From Bacteroidales bacterium (lineage in GTDB: Bacteria > Bacteroidota > Bacteroidia > Bacteroidales > UBA12170), in the NCBI GenBank assembly GCA_016744655.1, contig JADGDY010000043.1:1-32303 (forward strand): a DNA stretch of 32,303 bases, written 5' to 3'. Below, piece by piece: positions 26,601 to 32,256 of this stretch; position 1 is the first letter of the stretch, and every line of letters starts with the position of its first letter. The notes beneath the pieces were generated by a model. It worked only from the letters and a program-made list of their open reading frames with translations, did no database searches and was not told the origin of the DNA. A program made the translations under genes and the position numbers.

Positions 26601-28108
26601 TTGGGGATGGTACTTATGAAACTTTCAACTCGAGTAATTATCCAGATCCTCTCGAACATTCTTATCCAGCAGGAGCAAACGAGTATATTGCCACTATAAG
26701 TCTTACAAATTCTAATGGCTGTATTCAAACTTCAGAGTTTGTAGTGGAAAGAGAAAGTTGTATAGATCTCAATTTTAGTTTTAGTTCTCCAGCATGTTTA
26801 GGTCAAGAGGTTCAGTTTATTAACCAATCATTCGTAAATAATGAAGGAGTAACTATAGATTCAATTATTTGGAATTTTGGGGATGGTGTTATTTATGAAT
26901 TACCAATAGAAGTTGGTGATACAGTCTACCATACCTATACAACTGTTGGAATGAAAGATGTAGAAATGAAACTTGTTGCTACCAATGAGTTTGGTGAATT
27001 TATCGTAGGCCATATTCAAGGTTTATATGTTAATGAAACACCTACTGCTGCTTTTGATATTCAAGAAAGTTTAATGTGTAGTCGTGATTCTTTACATTTC
27101 ATAGATCACTCTTGGGTTTTCAATGGTGAGATTGTAGGATGGAAATGGGACTTTGGAGACCAGTACTCCGAAAGAGATACTTCCTATTTACAAAACCCAG
27201 CTTATATGTATGAGTTTGGTGGAGAATATCAACCCATATTAATTGCAATATCTGATTCTGGCTGTACCAATTCAACTGATAGAGATATCAATATTAACCC
27301 ATCTCCATTGAATCATTTATTTGCTGATAGAGATTTTGGTTGTGGGCCTGAGAATGATATTTTATTCAAAGATACTGCTCTCCTAGAAGAAGGTGATATA
27401 GCTTATTATCAATGGATATTTGGATTTAATGATACGGTTTATACCGATGTAGATAGTTTGCACCATCAACTTGAAATTGGTAATTATAATGTTATTTCAA
27501 GGGTGGTAAGTGAATTGGGTTGTGCAGGTGTGGATAGCATTAGTGGATTCAATGTATACGATAAACCTATTGCAGATTTTGGTTATTACCCAGAGGATCC
27601 AAGTATTAAAGAGCCAGAGGTTTACTTTAATGATATGAGTTTAGGTACTGTTTCTCCTATTGAGTATTACCATTGGAATTTTGGAGATATGAACGATACT
27701 ATTGGTCTTGACCCAATGCATATTTATCAAGATACTGGTAGCTTTAGAGTGTTGTTGACGATTCAAGATCAAAACGGTTGTACAGATACCATTTCGAATA
27801 CCCTATATGTAGATCCTGTATTCTCTTTCTTTATGCCAAATGCATTTTCTCCAAATGATAATGGTTTGAACGACGCTTTTGGTCCTGTAGGTTCCTATTT
27901 TGATGATACAGATTATGAGTTTGTAGTATATAATCGATGGGGTGAATTATTATTTGAAACTAAAGATCCTGCAGAGATGTGGAAAGGAGACCTCCAGACA
28001 TCTAGTCAAACCCAAGCACCATTAGGGGTGTATTCATGGATAATTAGAGTAAAAGATACTTTCAATAATGAACATATTTATAAAGGAATAGTCACATTAG
28101 TGAGATAA
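14663..28108 (+). CDS. Giant T9SS type B surface protein with repeat modules
   Basis: The product is 4481 aa (my estimate about 0.47 MDa). A signal peptide ends LWA-Q at 30/31. Then follow: Ig-like modules with YC...ITDNGDGTA-type motifs (about 31-870); two copies of a unit of about 260 residues ending in a 90-residue module (about 875-1311); a run of ten 90-residue YQLRLDSD modules (1222-2121); more NGDGTA modules (2122-2869); seven modules of about 88-97 residues with GGxG and paired cysteines (2870-3511); ten PKD-like modules (3512 to about 4385) with WxFGD motifs; and a type B sorting domain (about 4386-4481: PNAFSPNDNGLNDAF, YNRWGELLFE, PLGVYSWIIRV). It is thus exported by T9SS to the surface. 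An adhesin or gliding-type role is inferred; no enzyme motif is seen. It starts at ATG, has no PorP/SprF-type gene beside it, and is closed by a strong terminator. Confidence 0.93.
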   Translation: MGSNIYTRLFSKPISLFITLLLLIPSALWAQTTDPIPDLCGTGATIDLYDYVAPDGGTFTIIPGSTGGLSGHTFDPAAAGIGSYIIRWTHSHVGPGHMDLPVTVVGNPIIPTNITSTPDKYCEDYGDGANTITLTASGGSGTLYKWYDVFGTAIGTGNPIVLVAPSIPTLYQVTYSNACGESLPFNYTVIPVPISQSDLDIQDLNAIYCSDAADDLVTGVPNGILGLTTIFTPAIPGITDNGDATCGISPTTLGTGSYNLTYTVNKDNCTLFVTEPFVVNPPLVVSFSGLNGPVCEDDGIQNLTGNPLPGGGATGTFTGPGITDYGNGTADFDPTGLSGMITIRYTYIDGDACESYEEQTVEIYPLPSLNIIGLQNHYCINDAPIVISGNFAPGGSFSILPNTIHFTDNGNGTATFDPANAGIGNYAITYTYTDGNTCTNFITEGTQVHALPVPTFLEGDQVVCQNVIERYRTQNGQSNYVWNISGGGTQVNQSGSGHWIEIEWTAIGTHSVSVSYDDPTSNCTSLPVTRNVTVNEQPTVSLNPFAAVCLNTPAFTLAGGSGLPAGGTGVYSGPGVSVGVFTPSSAGAGTHSITYTYTSANTCSNSTSENIDVLDIAASVSSLNTEYCTLESDATIIGNNNDGGIGTFTISPAPTNAAILVDNLNNSATFSPNNCDPADYNTVFTITYTYTNGICSASDNTTTFVYGQPVVTINGLVGNYCTDDAVDFISSTPVNGTYTPLLGLTDNGDGTAEFDPAIAGSGGSPYTISYYYSDPAGCNNTANETAAVNDAPVPTISSSDADDIICAGESVVFTAGGGDTYEFFLDDTSIQGPGVLNTYTTSALTDAQDVYVIVSIAASLCDATSSTITTTVIDAPTPSFISGNPLVCEGDIGEVYTTEAGMNNYSWNIIGGIITVGGGLNDETATVTWSTPGMQNISVNYENSNSCSAAIPTVLNVNVVALPADNLALSDDEICSGDVALITLSASELGVTYQLRLDSDDSPVGGALNGTGGDINFVVTPLNTTTYNMIASNGTGCVVELLDKPIVTVNPNPVAGLISSDGDDAICLGESISFTASGGDTYEFFVDGVSVQGPNNSNIYTTLGLTDGEEVTVDVSFAATGCSDISTGIITTVHDLPIISLTGDQEVCFNESGVVYTTDIGMTNYNWSVVGGTINAGGSPSDHTITITWTTLGAQSVSINYENANSCQAVIDETLAVNVNALPDDSFTFTDVVICSGDIALIEQSSSVVGVSYQLRLDSDNSLIGSPIIGTGLAISFPASPVITSDYNVLATNGASCSIQIVDKATVYVNPLPDNNLGVLGSTACFGEPGTIVIQASELGVSYQLRLESDDSHQGVPLIGTGADLTYNVAPTSTTTYNILATDGNNCSVELSTKPVVNINPLPDNSLVLSDEEICLGETASIILFNSLPGISYQLRLDVDDTPVGTAQPGNGANLLFNVSPINTTSYNILATDVHMCSNEIIDKSVVQVNPTPDITLGLTSPSACAGESTIITLSNSVAGVTYQLRLDSDNTNVGAAIPGNGNDINFAVSPSTITVYNVLATSSNSCSAELINKSTVTIFNTPDPNLVVDDASVCLGDIADITIYSSEVGVTYQLRLDSDNSNIGTPVSGTGGNIILNVNTLTTTTYNVYAYNVNACAVELIDKSTVTVNPLPDHTLTVGDDAICLGEQADIILFNSVLGVNYQLRLDSDDSNIGSSQAGNGGTLTFHDSPLTTNTYNIIAFDANACSIELNDKAIVQVYPLANNTLTVSNPTVCFGENAIISVDNSEPGVSYQLRLDSDDSNVGAAIPGNSGTITFDVSVTTTTLFNVLATTSNSCDTELLDRALVSVNPSPDETLAVSSPSICETEIAEIIVYTSEVGVSYQLRLDSDNTLVGTLINGNGGDISFMVAPSTSTLYNVLATGGNSCSVELNQKADVTVYPLPDASLIVDDATVCATETASILLYNSELGISYQLRLDSDDTPIGTAQIGDGNILSFDVNPIASTVYNIYATTTDACNIELLDKSVVSVLPTPDLDLTVSSDEICIGETATIIVSNSELGVSYQLRLNSDNSHIGGVILGTGFDIEYNVDPTLTTIYNVLATGGNACAGSLVELSTVTVNPLPAQPVITANGPTTFCEGGSVDLTSSIADEYLWSTGETSQTITVSTAGTYTVMISDLNLCSSSVSDPIVINVNPLPSVSFSGLDVSYCHDALPVTLTGNPIPNAVSTGIFTGSGITDNGDGTAIFDPVAAGVGGPYDIVYNYTDENTCINADTQQTTVFEAPSIHITGLDPEYCINTSPVLITGSEVPFGSFSGIGITDNANGTAIFNPAVAGIGGPYNIEYSFTNADGCSNTIISQTQVFDLPTVTFGTLSPEYCVDHEEVILTGNHAPNGSFSGVGVFDNGDGTAVFNPATAGIGGPYEISYVYTDGNLCSNTSVQQTVIHALPTVSYSGLNTDYCIDGATSTLVGNHAPEGIFTGLGVTDNGDGTATFDPALAGTGLNIQITYIYTDPNFCDNSEIQLVNVHALPVVQILGLESNYCVNNEDILITGDPIPDASSSGFFTGSGITDNGDGTAWFSPSSLIENNIYSISYTYTDLNSCVSTFNQDVNIIELPDAPVASNVDVCFGDAVPDLTASGEDGFQLIWYNSLGDSIHSGNTYATGETAVGTYEYSVTQIHTITGCESYPRQVTLNIIDLPIVELPPYADVCIYDFIIYLNTGTPSGGIYSGSPGIILLPTGDYIFHPEYAGAGIHDIIYTYTNPISGCQDTAMQTITVHDRPVVEILDLEAVYCVSGVDVTINGNHPGYGIFSGPGITDNGDGSAVFAPTVAGIGYHDIVYLYEDINTGCINQDTATTLVEGAPQNVSVIQISDPEICVNSIETVTLEAIGGNGTWVNWFENSCGGNSPEILTANGDSSLIVIPAPEVSTYYYAQWETECGVSDLCADNYIVVNQNPTLPDTAWATPNVVCNEDQDSIALFITGGNYGTILEWTQDSCTGLVVGQTNGDPLHIPTPDTTTIYFANWINDCGESGCTESVRVRVTPPAEEVAIADADSNFFCKNTLNKLQLRAFGGRGDSVIWHYDSLGLYPLPLDSIISVTSISGDTIEIIPPTVNTIYYPFRATPCEQIGGNVSVDISVFTDPIMPDSVYTFPSTICFGSTDSITLVVEGGSGVKIEWYADDCNSGVFLGNGNDFKVPPPTVNTTYFAKWVTPCGVSECKSTELIIYPPTIDPISIISDTNTLCAGNLSEIQLVMNGGSGDSVVWFSDYCGGIELDPNTFYYQSPMRDTIIIPAPNTDTTFYAYWATPCEVSECVNIDISVYPQPIIMDSVYSSHNDFCSGSVSNITLTAIGGEGDEITWTKDSCDGPIVAVTSLSSISIPSPQDTTVYFAKWKTICDSTECKTIQVNVPPTPMDPVELHVLENLICDNTIDSITLVMEGGSGFEAVWFYGAYCGNDTIPAEEMVKLSAKGDSIRIARPAQSQTITANWASYNSVCGSSECVSLDVFVYEAPQASFQVTGGVECENTLLQFTSNSAPGTGLITQLVWDFGDGIVVDTNLQVDLFHAYENSGEYLVELMITNTYGCKDTAWVPLTISNGPTAAFSYETSCLGTPIQFMDESISAVDSIAAWFWNFNDPTSINDTSSLQNPTYIYNEAGIYEVILTITDTSGCTGEIIQEVIVSPVPTAFFILGTASCQNAPVLFSDSSFTENNEIATWVWNFGDGSEDLIINAPEDPNVYHSYSNTGDFTVSLTVYDTLGCQSAYFYRYFEVRANPIAGFMHADTACQTGIIHFFDTTYHQAGTNGVAWQWNFDDGSFAYDQNPIHSYIETGQFYNVEMVITDEFGCQDTAMNTVEVKPSMEIEFTSNIICEGEETQLIANLIQPENDQVAEWQWFFGDNADTIVNSDTIYHQYPTGGTFYATLIGVDEGGCETIVINQAVNIYPAPVVDYFIPEASCSDPSIFYNHSIANADSIIVYHIEFGDGTYETFNSSNYPDPLEHSYPAGANEYIATISLTNSNGCIQTSEFVVERESCIDLNFSFSSPACLGQEVQFINQSFVNNEGVTIDSIIWNFGDGVIYELPIEVGDTVYHTYTTVGMKDVEMKLVATNEFGEFIVGHIQGLYVNETPTAAFDIQESLMCSRDSLHFIDHSWVFNGEIVGWKWDFGDQYSERDTSYLQNPAYMYEFGGEYQPILIAISDSGCTNSTDRDININPSPLNHLFADRDFGCGPENDILFKDTALLEEGDIAYYQWIFGFNDTVYTDVDSLHHQLEIGNYNVISRVVSELGCAGVDSISGFNVYDKPIADFGYYPEDPSIKEPEVYFNDMSLGTVSPIEYYHWNFGDMNDTIGLDPMHIYQDTGSFRVLLTIQDQNGCTDTISNTLYVDPVFSFFMPNAFSPNDNGLNDAFGPVGSYFDDTDYEFVVYNRWGELLFETKDPAEMWKGDLQTSSQTQAPLGVYSWIIRVKDTFNNEHIYKGIVTLVR
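17035..18595 (+). repeat. Duplicated composite unit of about 780 bp inside the giant gene
   Basis: Two copies, about 17035-17815 and 17816-18595. Each encodes three modules in the same order: one with GGDTYEFF and a D-D-I/A-ICxGES start, one with VYTT...GMxNYxW and VNYENxNSC or INYENANSC, and one 90-residue YQLRLDSD module. Matching residues lie 780-783 bp apart. The second copy's last module is the first of the 270-bp array. Confidence 0.75.
17546..17815 (+). repeat. Outlying 270-bp YQLRLDSD module
   Basis: It encodes residues 962-1051, exactly 90 aa, with cysteines at module positions 14 and 76 and the core TYQLRLDSDDS. It is identical in plan to the ten modules of the array that begins 510 bp further on. 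Confidence 0.85.
18326..21025 (+). repeat. Array of ten 270-bp tandem modules
   Basis: The YQL codons recur every 270 bp from 18419 to 20849 without one insertion or deletion, so the ten copies encode exactly 90 aa each (residues 1222-2121). Constant features per module are PD near position 2-3, C14 followed in most copies by xGE/D, GV/I-S/T-YQLRL at about 30-36, an acidic S/V-D-D/N after it, an A-T or similar turn before C76, and a closing VxVNP. DNA copies differ clearly, so these are old, separately evolving modules. Confidence 0.95.
23270..25195 (+). repeat. Seven cysteine-containing GGxG modules
   Basis: Residues 2870-3511 form seven modules of about 88-97 aa. Each has a Cys near the start (EIC, VVC, FFC, TIC, TLC, DFC, LIC), a GG-S/N/E-x-G turn before a W-containing strand, a second cysteine-bearing segment in most, and an end like TTYFAKWVTPCGVSEC. 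Unlike the 90-residue array their lengths vary. Confidence 0.8.
25196..27817 (+). repeat. Ten PKD-like modules
   Basis: Residues 3512 to 4385 form about ten PKD-type Ig modules of 83-95 aa. The PKD hallmark WxFGD or a variant (WDFGDG, WNFND, WNFGDG, WNFDDG, WFFGD, IEFGDG, WNFGDG, WDFGD, WIFGF, WNFGD) recurs, each with a following Y/H-x-Y and a V-x-L strand before GC. The ninth (WIFGF) lacks the Asp. Confidence 0.85.
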
Positions 28109-28113
28109 TTTTT

Positions 28114-28144
28114 AAACGGCCTGATTTATCAGGCCGTTTTTTTT
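28114..28144 (+). terminator. Strong intrinsic terminator after the giant gene
   Basis: A perfect 10-bp stem, AACGGCCTGA / TCAGGCCGTT (28115-28124 and 28129-28138), with loop TTTA and eight Ts (28137-28144). The last T is also the first base of the marC -7 element. Confidence 0.95.
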
Positions 28145-28151
28145 ACTTTTG
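28144..28151 (+). promoter_or_regulatory. Promoter -7 element for marC
   Basis: TACTTTTG fits TAnnTTTG and is followed by C. It begins in the last T of the terminator and ends 15 bp before the marC ATG. It covers a TTG that would otherwise be the longest start, arguing for the downstream ATG. Confidence 0.6.
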
Positions 28152-28166
28152 CAAAAAAAATTGATC

Positions 28167-28820
28167 ATGAACGCTGGATATCAAGATTTATTGACAGTTG
28201 CCTTATTATATTTTACAAGCTTCTTTAGTTTGATAAATCCATTAGGCTCTATGCCTGTATTCCTTACAATGACGGCGAATCTGAATAAGAAAGAAAGAGC
28301 ACGAACAGCTTTAAAAGCTGTTCTAACGGCTTTTATCACTTTGATGATTTTTGCTTTTGGAGGACAGATGCTATTCCAGTTTTTTGGAATTTCTGTTGAT
28401 AGTTTCAGGGTAGTAGGAGGTATTATCTTTTTTATGATGGGTTATGATATGTTAAATGCTCGGTTGAGTTCATTGAAAAGTATCAACCCAAATGATGTGA
28501 AAGAGTATGTGGATGATATTTCTGTGACTCCACTTGGTATTCCTATGATAGCAGGGCCAGGAGCAATTACAAATGCCATCGTATTAATGCAAGATTCTGA
28601 AACTTTTGCCCTAAAAGCTGTTCTAATTGGAACTATCATTGTAACCATGTTGTTGACAATAATCATTTATATCAGTGGATCCTCTATTATTAAATTTCTA
28701 GGAGAAACTGGAAATAAAATTATGTTGAAATTAATGGGATTAATTGTAATGGTGATTGCAGTAGAGTTTTTCTTTGCAGGATTAACACCTATTATTCAAG
28801 GCATTTTAAAAATACAATAA
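28167..28820 (+). CDS. MarC-family integral membrane protein
   Basis: The product is 217 aa from the ATG chosen here, with about six hydrophobic helices. The conserved N-terminal FFSLINPLGSMPVFL, the middle segment GGIIFFMMGYDMLNAR and TPLGIPMIAGPGAITNAIV are the hallmarks of the MarC (UPF0056) family. It sits in the inner membrane. The old link to multiple antibiotic resistance is not supported for the family, and the transported molecule is unknown. An in-frame TTG at 28149 gives a six-residue longer form, but it lies in the promoter element. The gene follows the giant gene's terminator closely and is convergent with the oxidoreductase gene, the two stops being 2 bp apart with no visible terminator between them. 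Confidence 0.88.
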   Translation: MNAGYQDLLTVALLYFTSFFSLINPLGSMPVFLTMTANLNKKERARTALKAVLTAFITLMIFAFGGQMLFQFFGISVDSFRVVGGIIFFMMGYDMLNARLSSLKSINPNDVKEYVDDISVTPLGIPMIAGPGAITNAIVLMQDSETFALKAVLIGTIIVTMLLTIIIYISGSSIIKFLGETGNKIMLKLMGLIVMVIAVEFFFAGLTPIIQGILKIQ

Positions 28821-28822
28821 TA

Positions 28823-30529
28823 CTAACTATTCTCTTCGGCTCTTTGAGCAGGTGTAAGTTCTTGAATCCAATTATTATCATATCTAACCCACTGATCAAA
28901 TGCATTAAGTTTTGTTAGATCTATTTTACCATCTATATATTTGGCTAGTATTTTAAAATGGTTTGGTTTTTCATTTTTTAAAATCATTAGGCTGGTATTC
29001 ACAGCAGATTTCATGGCAATAAGTATACCTCCGCCTAAATCTGCCCAATGCCCACTCTGATAGAGATTTTTATATGGGGTTTTGTAAGAAGCCACTTTAG
29101 CCTGCATGTTTTTCTTTCCAGGCTTTTGCCCCATCATGCTTCCATTTTTATTTCCAGTATACCTTAGTAATGTAATTGGCGTAGCTACATCAATGAATTC
29201 TATATGATGTTTTAAATTAGGAATAACAGAGCTTTGTACTCTTTCGATTAAAATATCAGCATACTCTTTTTTTAATGCTTTATATTCTTTAGTTCTTTTG
29301 AAACTACCATCAGGCTCTTTATTACATTTCCAATAGTCGTTTTGTTCTATCCAAGCAGGAATAAATAAAGTTAATGTACCTTTAGATATAGGTGAAAGTG
29401 AATTATCTCTAATAGAAGAAGCAATAATATGCATTCCGCTAGTTTTAGGATCTCCGCTGTCTAATTCTGCTCTACTTAGATTGGTATCGGCCAAGTATAT
29501 ATTCTCCTCACCAAGCCCTAATTCTTCAGCTTTACAATTTAGACCAATTGATATACTTAGAGCTGAAGCATACATTTCAGAGGTTTCTATTTCTTCAGCT
29601 TTTTTTATATTTTCGATGGTATTGGGTAGAAGTTTTGAATACAATGTACTAGCATCGCAGGCAGCAACGATGTATTTAGCTTTTATATTTTTTGTTTCAT
29701 TTTTAAATTTTACTTCTACTCCAACAGCTTTATTCTTTTCTGTATGTATTTGAATGACTTTTGATCTAAGACAGACTTCAGCCTTCATTTCTTGACTTGA
29801 ATGAAGAAGCCATTCAGGAAAACTTTGACTACCACCAGTAGGAGGTGTCTGGAAATTGTTAGAATAAGCCCAGGAAATTGGAATTAAACAAGAAAGAAGA
29901 TCTGGCTCAGTAGAAAAGACACTTTTTAGTTTAGGGTTAGTAAAATACTTGGAAAGCCCTTTCTTTATTCCTTCATCACCAGTATATTTAATATGAGGAA
30001 TAAATGGAAATGCAAAGTTCAACATCTTCATACCATAGATTCCTTTCTCAATGAGCCCCATTGTTTCCATGCCCCTACTAAGGTTGATATAATTATCAAA
30101 TGATTTTGAAATCCTTTTTGCTGCTCTGAAAAACCTAATAATTCCTTTTTTATCTTCAGGAAATTCATTTATCCATTGATTTTTTAATAAGTCGGGTTGA
30201 TTAGTTACTAGATAATTAAAATCATCTGAAATAAATCTGCGAATTTTTTTTTGAGTTTTAGCTTTAGGATAGTCATTACCAATAAGATCGAATACCTTAC
30301 CTACCCAACCATCAGCACCACAATTATTTAACCAATGTATAGAGGAGTCAAATCGAAATAAGCCTCTGTCAAATCCTGCTAAATATCCTCCTGGTCTAGC
30401 GTCCATCTCTATAACACAGCAAGATAAACCAGATTTTGCGAGTAGGGCAGAGGAAGTGAGTCCACTAATTCCGCCACCAATAATTATCACATCGTAAGAG
30501 TCTTTTAAACAGGAATTTTTTTCAATCAT
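28823..30529 (-). CDS. CrtI/retinol-saturase-like FAD oxidoreductase
   Basis: The product is 568 aa. It has a Rossmann FAD site VIIIGGGISGLTSS (14-27) with the acidic E41 at the end of the second strand, then RPGGYL (45-50) as in phytoene desaturases and all-trans-retinol 13,14-reductases. The C-terminal NLYQSGHWADLGGGILIAMK is the second nucleotide-contact motif of that superfamily. A reaction on an isoprenoid or polyene is likely but not decided; no carotenoid synthesis genes are nearby. About 45 residues after the usual domain end form a tail rich in Lys, Asp and Asn. Start ATG at 30529. It follows the LpxR-like gene by 88 bp on the same strand, with no clear promoter between, so the two may be co-transcribed. 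Confidence 0.85.
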   Translation of the reverse strand: MIEKNSCLKDSYDVIIIGGGISGLTSSALLAKSGLSCCVIEMDARPGGYLAGFDRGLFRFDSSIHWLNNCGADGWVGKVFDLIGNDYPKAKTQKKIRRFISDDFNYLVTNQPDLLKNQWINEFPEDKKGIIRFFRAAKRISKSFDNYINLSRGMETMGLIEKGIYGMKMLNFAFPFIPHIKYTGDEGIKKGLSKYFTNPKLKSVFSTEPDLLSCLIPISWAYSNNFQTPPTGGSQSFPEWLLHSSQEMKAEVCLRSKVIQIHTEKNKAVGVEVKFKNETKNIKAKYIVAACDASTLYSKLLPNTIENIKKAEEIETSEMYASALSISIGLNCKAEELGLGEENIYLADTNLSRAELDSGDPKTSGMHIIASSIRDNSLSPISKGTLTLFIPAWIEQNDYWKCNKEPDGSFKRTKEYKALKKEYADILIERVQSSVIPNLKHHIEFIDVATPITLLRYTGNKNGSMMGQKPGKKNMQAKVASYKTPYKNLYQSGHWADLGGGILIAMKSAVNTSLMILKNEKPNHFKILAKYIDGKIDLTKLNAFDQWVRYDNNWIQELTPAQRAEENS

Positions 30530-30617
30530 AATTTGTTGTAATGTATAAAGAATAATTGAAAGGAAGGAAGAATTTTCTAAAAAATAGATTTATACTATGT
30601 TGGACCAAATGAATCAA

Positions 30618-32141
30618 TTAAAAAGCTGTTTTTAAGCGAACACTAACATACTTGTGGTCTTTGCCAGTGTTAAATTCTTTAGATTTCCAATGTTGGATAA
30701 ACTGTAATTCAAATCTTCCATAAGATAATACCAATCCACCAATTCCTTCTATTACGAATCTGCTTACTTGACTAGAAGGAATAACATAGACGCTATTTCG
30801 ATCTGTAATTCCTCCCTGAAGCGTTGCATCATAACCAATTAACTGTGTTTCTATTTCTACTAGAAAATTAAATCTAATTTTTCTAGTAGAACTTGTTGTC
30901 ATTCGTTTCCTATTATAGATAGATATGTCTTTATAAAATGGGATGAAATTTCCGTATTTACCCCCGAAACCCCATTTTAGGTTACCTCGAAGTGTCCCAA
31001 CCTGAGCACCAGCAATTACATATGATTCAAATTTATTAGTCTCATAGAGTAAACTTCTCAATTTATATTGATAATCTATAATATAATCAGTGTTAATTTG
31101 GTTATGCCATCCTTGTGGAGGTGAATTATTGGGTAAAATTGTGTGAACTAAATCTTGAATGAAACCTCCACCACTATATGGACCTACAATTCCAAAATTA
31201 ATCTCTGAATAGTGTTTCATTTTATTTAATGGATCGAATGAGATTAGGTTTTGTCCCAGCATAGAATATGCAGCCCAAGGCCTATCTTCAGCAATAATGG
31301 AATCCACTTTTGTTTGTAAGCTTGTATACATGTTTTGTACTAAAGTAATTCCATAATAATCAATACCACTTTTACCATTAGATATTAATAAGTAGGAGAG
31401 GGGAGACTTAACGAAAAAAGGATGACTATAACTAAGGTAGATTCCATTTGTATAGTAATAATCTGTATTGTCCCAGAAATCGTTATCAAAACCTAGCTCC
31501 ATAAATTGGTTATAGTTTAAAATAGGATAATGATTAGATCGATCTGTTAACTCCAAATCATAGGCTGGTTTCAAGTTTCTTGGGATTTCCTGTACTGCTA
31601 CATATTGAAGATCTAATGGGAGGATATAGTCATACTTATTTACTGTTCTTTCTATACTTTCCTTTTCAATTACTTCGATAACATCTTCTAGGTTTTCATT
31701 AATTATAGAGACAGGAATGATAGTATCTACAGATATATTGATATCAGGGAAGAGAAATACCAAGTCATTAGATAAGGCTCTTAAATTGCTTAAAAAAGGA
31801 GATCTTTTGTAGTCAAACATTATAATAGCGTTTGGGCTTTTAATCTTATCCAGATCGAATTGTATACTATCATTTTGTAGAGTTACAAATACCACCCTGT
31901 CTATGTTTGTAGAAATTAGATTGATTTCGATATTTGTGTTGAGCAAACTATCTTTTGTATTTGGAGCCCAATTCTTCTCTATTAAATAGTTTCCACTTTT
32001 AGTAATAACATATGGAATTAACTCTTCAATTGCAGAAGTCTCAATAGTTTTCTGTGGAGGTTTTTGAAACAAATCACAACTTCTCCATATTAGAATGAAA
32101 AGAATGAGTAATAATAGTATTATGATTATTTTACGTTGCAA
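30618..32141 (-). CDS. LpxR-like outer-membrane lipid A deacylase with N-terminal extension
   Basis: The C-terminal 300 residues match the LpxR (DUF2219) family, which removes 3'-acyloxyacyl chains from lipid A. In numbering from the longest frame (507 aa here, 514 with the upstream TTG), LGFDNDFWDNTDYYYTNGIYL, DRPWAAY and PPQGWHNQINTD are present: N227-D228 match Salmonella N9-D10 and H353 matches H122, with D359 at the place of E128 (assignments from memory). Residues 1 to about 212 are an unusual extension: a basic start, a hydrophobic stretch (11-26), then a predicted soluble domain I do not recognise. No ATG lies in the first 110 codons. The longest start, TTG at 32162, overlaps the promoter, so I choose TTG at 32141 (MQRKIIII...). 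Confidence 0.75.
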   Translation of the reverse strand: MQRKIIIILLLLILFILIWRSCDLFQKPPQKTIETSAIEELIPYVITKSGNYLIEKNWAPNTKDSLLNTNIEINLISTNIDRVVFVTLQNDSIQFDLDKIKSPNAIIMFDYKRSPFLSNLRALSNDLVFLFPDINISVDTIIPVSIINENLEDVIEVIEKESIERTVNKYDYILPLDLQYVAVQEIPRNLKPAYDLELTDRSNHYPILNYNQFMELGFDNDFWDNTDYYYTNGIYLSYSHPFFVKSPLSYLLISNGKSGIDYYGITLVQNMYTSLQTKVDSIIAEDRPWAAYSMLGQNLISFDPLNKMKHYSEINFGIVGPYSGGGFIQDLVHTILPNNSPPQGWHNQINTDYIIDYQYKLRSLLYETNKFESYVIAGAQVGTLRGNLKWGFGGKYGNFIPFYKDISIYNRKRMTTSSTRKIRFNFLVEIETQLIGYDATLQGGITDRNSVYVIPSSQVSRFVIEGIGGLVLSYGRFELQFIQHWKSKEFNTGKDHKYVSVRLKTAF

Positions 32142-32159
32142 TTTTATTCTGTTAGCGGG

Positions 32160-32167
32160 CAAAGATA
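32160..32167 (-). promoter_or_regulatory. Promoter -7 element for the LpxR-like gene
   Basis: TATCTTTG followed by C on the minus strand, the same element as for purB and tRNA-His. Its G overlaps the longest-frame TTG start codon, so that codon would not be in the mRNA. It allows transcription after the rRNA terminator. Confidence 0.6.
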
Positions 32168-32215
32168 GTGCTTTGAGTATATTTATGCTGTGAAAAAAGT
32201 AAATTTACTAAACAT

Positions 32216-32251
32216 AAAAAAAACCGAATACAAAAATATGTATTCGGTTTT
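32216..32251 (-). terminator. Terminator of the rRNA operon
   Basis: On the minus strand CCGAATACA pairs with TGTATTCGG around the loop TATTTT, extended by A-T pairs and followed by a run of eight Ts (32223-32216). It follows the 5S rRNA end by about 6 bp. Confidence 0.9.
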
Positions 32252-32256
32252 ATAAA

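Noticed and set aside
29481..29753. Plus-strand frame of 90 codons inside the oxidoreductase gene
   Set aside because: It is antisense to a well-supported enzyme gene and has no family features.
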